In this document: positions 26,633-35,054 of the stretch, in pieces
Numbering within the stretch: the stretch's first letter is position 1
Layout of the letters: every line of letters begins with the position of its first letter
Assembly: GCA_964647825.1 (NCBI GenBank)
Contig: CAZYJL010000010.1
Coordinates: forward strand, 1 to 59,857
Length of the DNA: 59,857 nt
From: VFKI01 sp964647825
Lineage (GTDB): Bacteria; Pseudomonadota; Gammaproteobacteria; DSM-16500
Direction: 5' to 3'
Position numbers and translations under genes: made by a program
The notes under the pieces: generated by a model
Told to the model about the DNA's origin: nothing
Seen by the model: the letters and a program-made list of their open reading frames with translations, nothing else
The model's database searches: none

Positions 26633-28920
26633 AAAAAATAATATTTATATTTTCTTCTATTGCATTTTTATCTTTTTCGGGTGTTGTTTGTGCTGCAAAA
26701 GATCCGATTGCTTGGTCTCTTAGTCCGGCGGGTGGATTGCCAGCAAATGTCACCTCAGGTAGTACATATGCTGTTACGTATACGATGACAAATAATTTAC
26801 CTTTTGCTGTGCCCCTAACAGTCAGTGCAGCTTATGTGGGCGGAACGTTTACGATTACTAATGGCTGTAACACAACACTTGCAGCAAAGAATCAGGCGGG
26901 TAGTTCTTGTCAGGTGTATATAGCATTTCAGCCGATTACAGCGCGCACCCATCAGTTGCAGTTGACATTAGCTTATCATCATAATCGAGTGCCGCTACCA
27001 TGGCTTTCTTCTTCTGCATCCTCCATCACAACAAATGAAAATATTAGTGGTCATGTGACAGAACCTTTACCAAGTGTGACGTATACAGGGACAAGTTATC
27101 CGATAGCATTTACTTTTGTGAATAATGGTACAGAAAATGTAACAGCAACGAGTGTGAATCTTGTTGATTTTTCTGCTTTAACAAATGTTACAAATACCTG
27201 TGCAGCTGCACTTTCACCCGGGTCTACTTGTGCTGTGACCGGCACATTTTCTCCTGCGACGACAGGGCAAACCTCATTTGGTGTGACATATGTCTATAGT
27301 AATGGCCAATCTGTTTCTGTGCCATTATCTACTCAAACGAATGTGCAAACCGCTGGTACGCCATGTCATCATGTAAATGGGACAGTGTCATTGCCGCTAC
27401 CTTTTTCTACCTATCAATATGCGGATCATGTCATCCAATATACGTTTACGAATCATTGTGATGCATCAACAGAAAAGCTTGGTACAGTGACTTTCGCAGC
27501 AGATAGCAGCGCAACACTCACCAAAGGAACAGATACCTGCTCTGGTGCGACACTTGCAGCGAACGCGAGTTGTTCTGTTTTTCTATCAGCGATTCCAACG
27601 GCAACATCTGCAGATCTCTCTGTGACAGCGTCTGTGCCATATAATGGTAGTGCAATGAATGCATTAGCGACAACAAGTACTGTTGTCAATGCATTAACGA
27701 ATCAAGGTGCTTCACATACATTATTATTTGTAAATCAGTGTAATCAAAATGTTTGGTATGAGTTTCAAAATGGTGCGGGTGGTACGAAAAGTCCGGATCC
27801 AACACCTGCAGGTCAGCGTACGTTTCCAGATTATCAGCTTAATCAGCAATTAACAGGTGCGGCGCCTTCGACAAAGGTATTGAATGTCACAGAATATGTA
27901 AATGGTGCCATTTATGGTCGAACAGGATGTAATGCATTGACTGGCATTTGTGCAACAGCCAATTGTCCTGTTATTGCTGGGACAGCAACGTGTCAAGCAG
28001 GCGTTGGTGCGGAAAATCCAACCACTATATTTGAAACGAATATGGCAAATGCAACTGCAAGTGATGGTGTCTATGATGTTTCAATTATCAATGGATTTAA
28101 CATTCCAGGTGAAGTACGTTCGCTTGCACCAGTGGGTGCGGATACATCACAGTCGCAATTATTTGGCTGTGGTCAGTCAGCAGGAGCAGTGATTCAACCT
28201 GCAGCATCGTCAGCATTGGGTGCTTGTTCATGGTCTTTCACGCCGCCGTCGACACAATCACCGGATAATACGGCCAATTTTTATTGGGTAGCGGGTGGTT
28301 CCCAAGATGGGTGTACGTCAGCAACAAATTGTGGAACAGGTAATTATTGCGGTATGGCATATAATTCTTCTACAGCTGGAGAAACGCCGATTAATCGCCG
28401 TTGTGGTGCTTTTTTAGGTTATTGGACAATAGCGGATTATATTGGTTACAGCTCCGCCAGCCAGTGGGGGACTAATGTTAATTTGTATACTGAATATGCG
28501 CTTGGTACAGCGTTAGGAACAGGGCCAACAGGTGTATCATATGGCAATGTGGTGACTGCTTCATTAACGTATCCAGCAGATCGTGCGGCGATGTTTGGGT
28601 GTATTCCAACAGATAATAATAGTTTGAATTCTGGGTACACTTATACAACTAATGTTTGTGGTTGTTATAACTGGAATAAAGCAGGCAGTTTGGTGCCTAC
28701 AGCACAATCATCGAATTGTACGGTGCCTGATGGGCAAAATAGTGATTGGATAAATTTAGTTTTTAATCGTATTCTTTGGTTAAAACGCGCTTGTCCAACA
28801 GCGTATTCCTATCAGTTTGATGATAAATCCGTGTCATTTCAGTGCAATGTTGCAGCACAAAAAACGGCGTATCAAGTAGTGTACTGCCCAGCGGGTAAAA
28901 CAGGTGCTCCTGGAACCTAG
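26629..28920 (+). CDS. Secreted thaumatin-like protein with N-terminal beta-sandwich repeats
   Basis: 763 residues with a signal peptide (about 1-22). Three beta-sandwich repeats of about 110 residues follow, each with a Cys pair (for example TCAAALSPGSTCAV). The C-terminal 400 residues look like a thaumatin/PR-5 domain: LLFVNQCNQNVWYEF near the start, YGRTGC, VYDVSIINGFNIP, CGAFLGYW and the closing CPTAYSYQFDD and YQVVYCP. The many Cys fit disulfides made in the periplasm. Plant and fungal thaumatin-like proteins bind or cut beta-1,3-glucan; the acidic cleft residues cannot be judged by eye. It is coupled to the outer-membrane barrel gene upstream (ATGA). Confidence 0.82.
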   Translation: MKKIIFIFSSIAFLSFSGVVCAAKDPIAWSLSPAGGLPANVTSGSTYAVTYTMTNNLPFAVPLTVSAAYVGGTFTITNGCNTTLAAKNQAGSSCQVYIAFQPITARTHQLQLTLAYHHNRVPLPWLSSSASSITTNENISGHVTEPLPSVTYTGTSYPIAFTFVNNGTENVTATSVNLVDFSALTNVTNTCAAALSPGSTCAVTGTFSPATTGQTSFGVTYVYSNGQSVSVPLSTQTNVQTAGTPCHHVNGTVSLPLPFSTYQYADHVIQYTFTNHCDASTEKLGTVTFAADSSATLTKGTDTCSGATLAANASCSVFLSAIPTATSADLSVTASVPYNGSAMNALATTSTVVNALTNQGASHTLLFVNQCNQNVWYEFQNGAGGTKSPDPTPAGQRTFPDYQLNQQLTGAAPSTKVLNVTEYVNGAIYGRTGCNALTGICATANCPVIAGTATCQAGVGAENPTTIFETNMANATASDGVYDVSIINGFNIPGEVRSLAPVGADTSQSQLFGCGQSAGAVIQPAASSALGACSWSFTPPSTQSPDNTANFYWVAGGSQDGCTSATNCGTGNYCGMAYNSSTAGETPINRRCGAFLGYWTIADYIGYSSASQWGTNVNLYTEYALGTALGTGPTGVSYGNVVTASLTYPADRAAMFGCIPTDNNSLNSGYTYTTNVCGCYNWNKAGSLVPTAQSSNCTVPDGQNSDWINLVFNRILWLKRACPTAYSYQFDDKSVSFQCNVAAQKTAYQVVYCPAGKTGAPGT

Positions 28921-28952
28921 CAGATTGATTGTGTTGATTTGGGGGATAGAGG

Positions 28953-29040
28953 ATAGCGCTTTAAATGATAGAGGGCTGCTATGTCATTGGATTTATTTTT
29001 TTGATTAATTAATACTTACATTCCAATGACTAGCGCTATA
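28953..29040. repeat. Imperfect inverted repeat after the thaumatin-like gene
   Basis: gtcattgga (28983-28991) pairs with tccaatgac (29022-29030) around a 30 base AT-rich loop. Outside that, atagcgct (28953-28960) pairs with agcgctat (29032-29039). It may be a terminator of unusual form or a decayed mobile element. It has no T-run. Confidence 0.4.
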
Positions 29041-29148
29041 AAATCCATTTTAAATGTCGTTGTGGTTATTGCTGTAATTATATGATTGTTGTCTGTTTTT
29101 GACTTTATACCCAGTATAAATAATTTTAGCTTAAAGTAAAAAATAAGT

Positions 29149-29499
29149 TTATTTTTTCTTCTTGTCGAGTGATGCGAGTTCCCAATTTAGGGTAAAGCTG
29201 AGCACGGTACGAATAAATACAATACCTGCTAACATGCCAAGGGAATAATAATCTGGTGCTGTGGTTGTCCCTACGAGGTCTGCAGCGACAATAAACTCGA
29301 GACCTAATACTAATATACGACCAAGGCTAACGCGTAACGCATTGATTCCAGTCTCTTGGTCTTTTATTTTTTTTCGAAAGAAAAAAATTATATAACGATA
29401 AAGCGCTTGTAGTACGCCGGCTAAAATAATAGAAACACCAGTAAATGAAATGCTGTATTGAATAATGCGTAACACTTGATGCATTCCTTGCATATCCAC
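29149..29499 (-). CDS. DUF1622 membrane protein
   Basis: Small inner-membrane protein of 116 residues with three hydrophobic segments: about 12-35, 53-73 (RILVLGLEFIVAADLVGTT) and 84-102. The central RVSLGRILVLGLEFIVAADL is the hallmark of DUF1622, whose function is unknown. The GTG start is preferred because GGAG lies 7 bases upstream; an ATG two codons later is possible. It ends in a Lys-rich tail. It is a single gene on the minus strand. Confidence 0.85.
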   Translation of the reverse strand: MDMQGMHQVLRIIQYSISFTGVSIILAGVLQALYRYIIFFFRKKIKDQETGINALRVSLGRILVLGLEFIVAADLVGTTTAPDYYSLGMLAGIVFIRTVLSFTLNWELASLDKKKK

Positions 29500-29682
29500 G
29501 TGTTTTCTCCATTTATTGGAACGTTTTTATCTTAGCACATAATAGTGAACATTTTCGATTTTTATGTATTTTAAAATAGCAAGTATGGTTTAATAAAAAT
29601 GATAAGATATTTTACTTGAACAAAAATGATTAATTTGTTAATTTTTCGACAAATATTTGGTTTTTTTAAAGAGTAAATACTT

Positions 29683-30420
29683 ATGAGTATGTTGTTGCTC
29701 TTGGTTTTATTTTTACTTTCTTTTGTTTTGGTTTTCATTGGGAAAAGGAAATCAGGTGCATCTATTTTTATTCTAGCGATAACTTTATTCTTCTTTATTG
29801 GTTCCGGTGTATTACCTTTTTTATTGACGTATTATTTACAAAAAAGTCAAGGTCAAGAAAATATAAATTGGGATAAACATATGATTATTGTTGTATTAGG
29901 TGGAGGTACAGTAGTTTCGCCTAAGACGAATGCAGTAAAGCCAGCTATTTTAGCTTATGCAAGAATTTATGAGGCAGCACATCAGTATTTTGTATGTAAA
30001 GAAAAATATAGTTTTTGTAAAATAATAATTAGCGGCGGCGCTTATAAAAATTTTGGGAAGTCAGAAGCCGTTGTGTATAAAAATGCTCTTTTAGGACTTG
30101 CTGTAAATAAAACAGATATTATTTTAGAATCGAATAGTAAGAATACATTTGAAAATGCAAAGTTTTCTGCACATATTTTAAAGAAAATGCATAGTGAAAA
30201 AATTGTTTTAGTTACATCAGCAATGCATATGAAGCGTGCAAAATTATATTTCTCCTATTTTGGTGTACAGACTTTTGCTGTTATGTCAGATTATATCGCA
30301 CCAGTTTTATCAATTATACCAATAAGCTTTAACTATACTGTAACAGATATGGCATTGCATGAGTACGCGGGGATAGCCCAATTCTATTTATATAATTTTT
30401 TTAAAATAAATAAAAAATAA
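29683..30420 (+). CDS. YdcF/ElyC-family (DUF218) protein, second copy
   Basis: 245 residues with two N-terminal membrane segments (about 3-20 and 27-49) and a DUF218 domain. Motifs are MIIVVLGGGTVVSP, IIISGGAYKNFGKSEA, ESNSKNTFENAKFS and VLVTSAMHMKRAKLYF. It is a paralogue of the ElyC-like protein at 19005 but quite diverged, so it is probably an older duplication or separate subfamily. A role in envelope or lipid-carrier metabolism is inferred from the family. The gene and its flanks are notably AT-rich. It converges with the unknown gene at 30559. Confidence 0.8.
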   Translation: MSMLLLLVLFLLSFVLVFIGKRKSGASIFILAITLFFFIGSGVLPFLLTYYLQKSQGQENINWDKHMIIVVLGGGTVVSPKTNAVKPAILAYARIYEAAHQYFVCKEKYSFCKIIISGGAYKNFGKSEAVVYKNALLGLAVNKTDIILESNSKNTFENAKFSAHILKKMHSEKIVLVTSAMHMKRAKLYFSYFGVQTFAVMSDYIAPVLSIIPISFNYTVTDMALHEYAGIAQFYLYNFFKINKK

Positions 30421-30558
30421 AATATATAAATATTTTATTAAAATTTTTAGACATTTTAAATTTTAAGAAATTGAGATGTATTTCTTGATAAAAGAGAATT
30501 GATAAAATATTTTTTTGAAAAGTTATTTTTAATAGTAAAAAATTTAGTTTCTGGTTGT

Positions 30559-32142
30559 TTACTTTTTAAGAGACAGGTGTTGTTCTATTGCAGATTGCAC
30601 TTCATCTGGTGAGCTGTTTTTTGCTTTTTTTGCAAGAATAGGTGTCAAATATGTAATTAAAAATCGTTTTTTTCGATTTTCATCTTTGTGTCGTGTTAAT
30701 TCTTTTTCAATTTGAGGCCAGATTTTTAAATTAAATAATAACAATGCGTTATCAAAGCTAATTTCTTCAAGTGAGAGATTAACTTTATAGTACCAATTAA
30801 AGATGTATCGAATTACCTCTAAAGCAATTAGTAGGCAGTCTTGTTTTAATGGTAAGGGGTGGTGAAAGTATTTCTTGGACAGGACATATTTTTGTTCAGT
30901 TAATAATTCTTTTAGTAAATTCATACTATAGACTAATAATTGATCGGTAGGCATAAAGTTGATATAACTGGAAAAGTCGGGGTTATTATAGAAAAATAAT
31001 TTAAAAGATTGGCCCTGTAATGCAGCGGTTGTTGATGCGCGTATTCCTTGCTGTTGTTTTTGGATGTAAGTTACTGTTGAATTTTCAATAGCTATTCCTC
31101 TTTCTGAAAATTCATTTTCAATTATTCTTTTTGAAAGTCTACAATTTTCTCCGGTATTAAATGAGTCCTTTTCTAAAATAAAATTTGGATGAGGTAATTT
31201 TTTTCTATTTAAGATTGCTTTAAATTCAGCTTCATTAATTTCTGCTTCCGATAATCCAAAAAAGAGGCCTGCTGAGGCAAGTCTTACAGGAATATTGATT
31301 AAAAATTCTTTTTTTTCATCTTCGTTATATATATAGATATCAGAAATTACCATATTATTTTTATGTTTAATGATAACTTGAATTGCATCAGGTGCACCGA
31401 ATTGTTGTAAAGAAATTTTCTTATTCTTGTGTATCAAATAATTTGCAGGCAGCAAGACATTATTTTTATCAACTTTGATTTCAATGGTTTCAGCTAATTC
31501 TGGGATGGCGATGCCGTCTACAAGATTGATTTCAGTCGCTTTCCCGCCAGCGCTGCTGTGTACAATGAAGATATGTTGAAGAATTCTTTCTAATAGATAT
31601 TTATCTTCTTGTGCAAGACGAATAATTTCTTCGTATTCGATCATTGCTGTTGTTGTACCTTCTCGTGAATTATTGCCTAGAATGTGAATAATAATGGGAG
31701 AATTGTGATTTTTAAAATAAAGAAATTTTATATATGCAATTTTCTTTGTTCTTTCTATAAATTTTTCATCAAGTGCTTCAGTATAAAATCCGTAACTTTT
31801 ATAAATAACATTTGCATAGTGATTATATTTTTCAATAAACAAGACATTGATTTTTATAATATCTTGTAAGCTAATAGGATTCATTATGTTTAGTTCTTTA
31901 ATTGCATCATAATAAAGTTGAGAAATTTTTTTGGCTGCCGTATTGTAATCTGCTTCTATATGATCTGCTTTAACCATGCGATTGGAGGTTTGTTGTATTT
32001 GAAATATGTGCTTTATTTTTTCAGAGAACGCTTTCTTGAAAATATCATTTGTTCTTAAAATATTTTTAAATTCTTTAATAAATGTATTGTGTTGTTCTTT
32101 TTTTTCATCCGTTTGTATGGTGGGAGAGAAAAATCGTTGCAT
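30559..32142 (-). CDS. Unknown protein coupled to lutABC
   Basis: 527 residues; I recognise no family. There is no signal peptide or membrane segment, and it is rich in Lys, Ile and Asn. The N-terminal 120 residues look helical, the middle (about 170-330) mixed, and the end helical and basic, closing EQHLSLKK. A stretch near residue 190 (HSSAGGKATEINLVDG) looks like a loop but fits no catalytic motif I know. It starts at the ATG with AAGGA 6 bases upstream, only 2 bases after the lutC stop, so it is co-transcribed with lutABC. A TTG start inside lutC is less likely. It might be a host-directed effector or a metabolism-linked protein; neither can be shown. Confidence 0.7.
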   Translation of the reverse strand: MQRFFSPTIQTDEKKEQHNTFIKEFKNILRTNDIFKKAFSEKIKHIFQIQQTSNRMVKADHIEADYNTAAKKISQLYYDAIKELNIMNPISLQDIIKINVLFIEKYNHYANVIYKSYGFYTEALDEKFIERTKKIAYIKFLYFKNHNSPIIIHILGNNSREGTTTAMIEYEEIIRLAQEDKYLLERILQHIFIVHSSAGGKATEINLVDGIAIPELAETIEIKVDKNNVLLPANYLIHKNKKISLQQFGAPDAIQVIIKHKNNMVISDIYIYNEDEKKEFLINIPVRLASAGLFFGLSEAEINEAEFKAILNRKKLPHPNFILEKDSFNTGENCRLSKRIIENEFSERGIAIENSTVTYIQKQQQGIRASTTAALQGQSFKLFFYNNPDFSSYINFMPTDQLLVYSMNLLKELLTEQKYVLSKKYFHHPLPLKQDCLLIALEVIRYIFNWYYKVNLSLEEISFDNALLLFNLKIWPQIEKELTRHKDENRKKRFLITYLTPILAKKAKNSSPDEVQSAIEQHLSLKK

Positions 32143-32144
32143 AA

Positions 32145-32759
32145 TCAATCCTTTTCATAAAGTAAAACATACAAATCTTTTGGGCCATGTATACCAATTT
32201 GCACAGTTTGTGCAATATCCCCCGTACGCGATGGGCCGGTAATAAAATGAATGGTACGTGGATTCTTACGTTCTCTTATGATTTTTTGCCATGCATCTTC
32301 ATAGTGCGGTAAAATATCGTTAGTTGCTAATAATACGATATGCACTTGAGGAAGAAAATTTAATGTTGTTGGATTTTCTGGACCAGATAAAATAACAAGT
32401 GTGCCTGTTTCAGCTACTGCGCAAAAAGCAAAAACGAGACTTGCGTTATCTTCTGCATGCGCGGGTCCTTGTTGTAAATATAGATTAGGGAATGTAGCTT
32501 GTTTAAATTGTTTGCTTGCACGTAAAACAAGTGGCATTTCATGGTGTTGCAAAATATCTCTTATCGTAAATTCAGCGTTATTCAGTGAGTTAAGACGTTT
32601 GATATGTGTTGAGACATTAATTGATTTCTCTATAAATAAATCAATTAAGTTCATTTTAAGGTATGGTTGTGGCGCGCGTGATAAAAGTTGAAGAGAGCTA
32701 TGTTCTTTTTTTGTAAAAGAACGAATCTTAGATAAAATGATTTCTTTTGACTTTGTCAT
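32145..32759 (-). CDS. lutC: LutC/YkgG family lactate-utilisation protein
   Basis: LUD-domain protein of 204 residues, third component of the LutABC iron-sulfur L-lactate oxidase. The C-terminal half shows the family pattern: AFCAVAETGTLVI, LNFLPQVHIVLL, HFITGPSRTGDIAQTVQIGIHGP. Its start overlaps the end of lutB by 32 bases, unusually long, but the ATG has a GGAAAG site upstream and the protein aligns from its N-terminus. The gene order lutA, lutB, lutC, unknown gene is tight and on the minus strand. Confidence 0.9.
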   Translation of the reverse strand: MTKSKEIILSKIRSFTKKEHSSLQLLSRAPQPYLKMNLIDLFIEKSINVSTHIKRLNSLNNAEFTIRDILQHHEMPLVLRASKQFKQATFPNLYLQQGPAHAEDNASLVFAFCAVAETGTLVILSGPENPTTLNFLPQVHIVLLATNDILPHYEDAWQKIIRERKNPRTIHFITGPSRTGDIAQTVQIGIHGPKDLYVLLYEKD

Positions 32760-34164
32760 TTTTTTGTGCTTTCCAGAGTTGGTGGAATGTTTTGTTTGCA
32801 GGTACTGCTAATGTTCGAAAATGTGTCCAGCCGGTTGCAAAAGGTAAGTAAGAATAATGTTTTTTCTTCTTTGCAAAGAAACGCAACAGATAGGAGAGAA
32901 ATCGAGTGCATTGATGGTAAAGCCTTGGATTCCTTGCAATAAAGGCCCAAAAGGTTAGGCCTGTTCGTTCTGTAATGGGTGTGAAGTATTTTTGTAATGC
33001 TTCTTCGCGGAAATCACGCATCATGCTAGTGAGAGGAATTTGCATTGGACATACTGATTCACAGCGACCACAGAAGGTAGAAGCTTTTGGTAGGTCTTGC
33101 ATATACTGCAAACCAAATAAATGCGGGGAGAAGACTGCGCCCATTGGTCCTTGGTAAGGCGAACTGTATGTGTGACCACCAACTGCTGCATAAACAGGAC
33201 AATGATTGAGACACGCGGCACAGCGAATACAGCGCAACATGGATTGATGTTTTGTGCCCAATAAGTTACTGCGGCCGTTATCTACTAAAATGACATGGTA
33301 TTCCTCGGGGCCATCCATATCTTCATTTCGCCGCGGACCTTGTGAAAAGGTAACATAAGATGTGATTTCTTGCCCTGTTGCAGAGCGGCATAATAGTCGC
33401 AAAGTGTTCAGGGCATGATTTACTGTTGGTACAATTTTATCAATGCCAGCAATCACAATATGTGTTTTTGCACATGTTTGTGTAAGATCACCATTTCCTT
33501 CATTAGTAACAATGACTGATGCACCTGTTTCTGCAATCAAAAAGTTTGCTCCAGTAATACCGATATCCGCTTGTAGAAATTCTTGACGTAATAAATTTCT
33601 TGCTTCAGATAGTAGTGCATTTACTGTTGAAAGATTTCGGTCAACGGCTTGTTCTGTGTGATGCAAATAAAAATCGGTTGCAATTTGCTTTTTTGATACG
33701 TGGATGGCTGGTGCAACAATATGCGAGGGTTTTTCATTGCGTAGTTGAATGATGTATTCACCTAAATCAGTTTCAGTTACATGAAATCCTGCTTTCTCTA
33801 GAGCAGTATTTAAGAATATTTCCTCTGTGAGCATGGATTTTCCCTTGGTGATTCGCCGCGCTTTTCGTTGTTGACAAAGACGCAAAACAATATTGCATGC
33901 TTCTCTTCCATTAGTCGCCCAGTGTACATGCCCACCAGATGCTAAAACGTTAGATTCATATTGCAGCAGATAGTCATCAAGAAAATCCAAGGTATGATCT
34001 TTGCATTGTACAGCAAAATCACTGATTTTTTTAAATTCTGGTAGTTGGTCAGTTGCGATTTTTCTTTTTGCAGCAAAACCATTTTTTAATTTATGTAAGG
34101 CATTTTGTAAATTTTTATCATTTAATGCTGATATAGATTTTTCTCTGAAAGAGTGAGTTGGCAT
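32728..34164 (-). CDS. lutB: LutB/YkgF iron-sulfur lactate oxidation protein
   Basis: 478 residues. An N-terminal LUD domain (about 60-300) has GITGANFLIAETGASVIVTN and KTHIVIAGIDKIVP. Two 4Fe-4S motifs follow: CIRCAACLNHCPVY and CGRCESVCP. A C-terminal helical region of about 80 residues completes the family architecture. With LutA and LutC it oxidises L-lactate to pyruvate at the membrane, feeding electrons to the respiratory chain. AAAAGGA precedes the ATG, and it begins 48 bases past lutA. No lactate permease or lutR-type regulator is next to it. Confidence 0.94.
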   Translation of the reverse strand: MPTHSFREKSISALNDKNLQNALHKLKNGFAAKRKIATDQLPEFKKISDFAVQCKDHTLDFLDDYLLQYESNVLASGGHVHWATNGREACNIVLRLCQQRKARRITKGKSMLTEEIFLNTALEKAGFHVTETDLGEYIIQLRNEKPSHIVAPAIHVSKKQIATDFYLHHTEQAVDRNLSTVNALLSEARNLLRQEFLQADIGITGANFLIAETGASVIVTNEGNGDLTQTCAKTHIVIAGIDKIVPTVNHALNTLRLLCRSATGQEITSYVTFSQGPRRNEDMDGPEEYHVILVDNGRSNLLGTKHQSMLRCIRCAACLNHCPVYAAVGGHTYSSPYQGPMGAVFSPHLFGLQYMQDLPKASTFCGRCESVCPMQIPLTSMMRDFREEALQKYFTPITERTGLTFWAFIARNPRLYHQCTRFLSYLLRFFAKKKKHYSYLPFATGWTHFRTLAVPANKTFHQLWKAQKNDKVKRNHFI

Positions 34165-34212
34165 TAGTAAATCCTTTTATTTTCTTCTAATAATATAAAA
34201 TTTATTTCATGT

Positions 34213-34953
34213 TTATTCACCAATACTAGGCTTATCTATCATATTTGCTAGTACTTCCGCTAAGTGCCGAACTTTAATGTTCTGATTTTCTTTTTGTAAT
34301 TTGCCAGCAATATTTAGTAAGCAGCCTAAATCAGTTGAAAGAATCGTTGTTGCTTTTGTGTCTTTGATTGATTTTATTTTATCAGATACCATTTTGTTAG
34401 AAATCTCAGGATATTTCACGCAAAAAGTACCTCCAAAACCACAGCAGCTCTCACTTTCAGCAAGTTCAACGATTTCTAGCTCTTTAACAAACTTTAATAG
34501 TTTGCGTGGTTGCTCTTTAATAGTAAGTTCACGCAAAGCAGAGCAACTGTCATGATAGGTGACGGTTTCTGCATAAGTGGCATTTAACTTTTCTATTTTT
34601 AACTTGTCCACTAAAAATGAAGTAAGTTCGTATGTTTTTTTGGAAAGCTGTTTTGCTTGTTCTGAAAAATGGGTATTTCGGAAAAGAGCAGGGTAATGTT
34701 TTCTTAGCATGCCAGCGCAAGAACCAGAAGGGACAACGACATAATCACAGTCTTCAAAAAGTGAGATTACATTTTTTGCAATCCTTTGCGTATTTTTCTT
34801 GTCACCAATATTGTAAGTAGGTTGCCCGCAGCAGGTTTGCTCTAGTGGCACAATTACAGTGCATTTTGCGTACTCTAATAATTTCAAACTTGCAAAAGCA
34901 ATTTGCGGCCGAAAAAAATCAACCAAACATGTAACAAATAATCCAACCTTCAT
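34213..34953 (-). CDS. lutA: LutA/YkgE (Fe-S)-binding protein
   Basis: 246 residues with two CCG domains that hold a redox iron-sulfur centre: EQTCCGQPTYNIG near residue 40 and ESCCGFGGTFCVKYPE near residue 165. VVPSGSCAGMLRKHYP and TYHDSCSALREL are also family-typical. First gene of the lut operon; the divergent glpD begins 101 bases away, so the shared gap carries promoters for both. Both operons feed three-carbon substrates into respiration. Confidence 0.94.
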   Translation of the reverse strand: MKVGLFVTCLVDFFRPQIAFASLKLLEYAKCTVIVPLEQTCCGQPTYNIGDKKNTQRIAKNVISLFEDCDYVVVPSGSCAGMLRKHYPALFRNTHFSEQAKQLSKKTYELTSFLVDKLKIEKLNATYAETVTYHDSCSALRELTIKEQPRKLLKFVKELEIVELAESESCCGFGGTFCVKYPEISNKMVSDKIKSIKDTKATTILSTDLGCLLNIAGKLQKENQNIKVRHLAEVLANMIDKPSIGE

Positions 34954-35054
34954 AATGCTTTCTCGATAATTTTATACTTTGAAAATAAATTGTAACATAT
35001 AATAAATTTATGATTTAGCATAGTGGTATCTATTTGTGACAGGAAAGGATTTCT

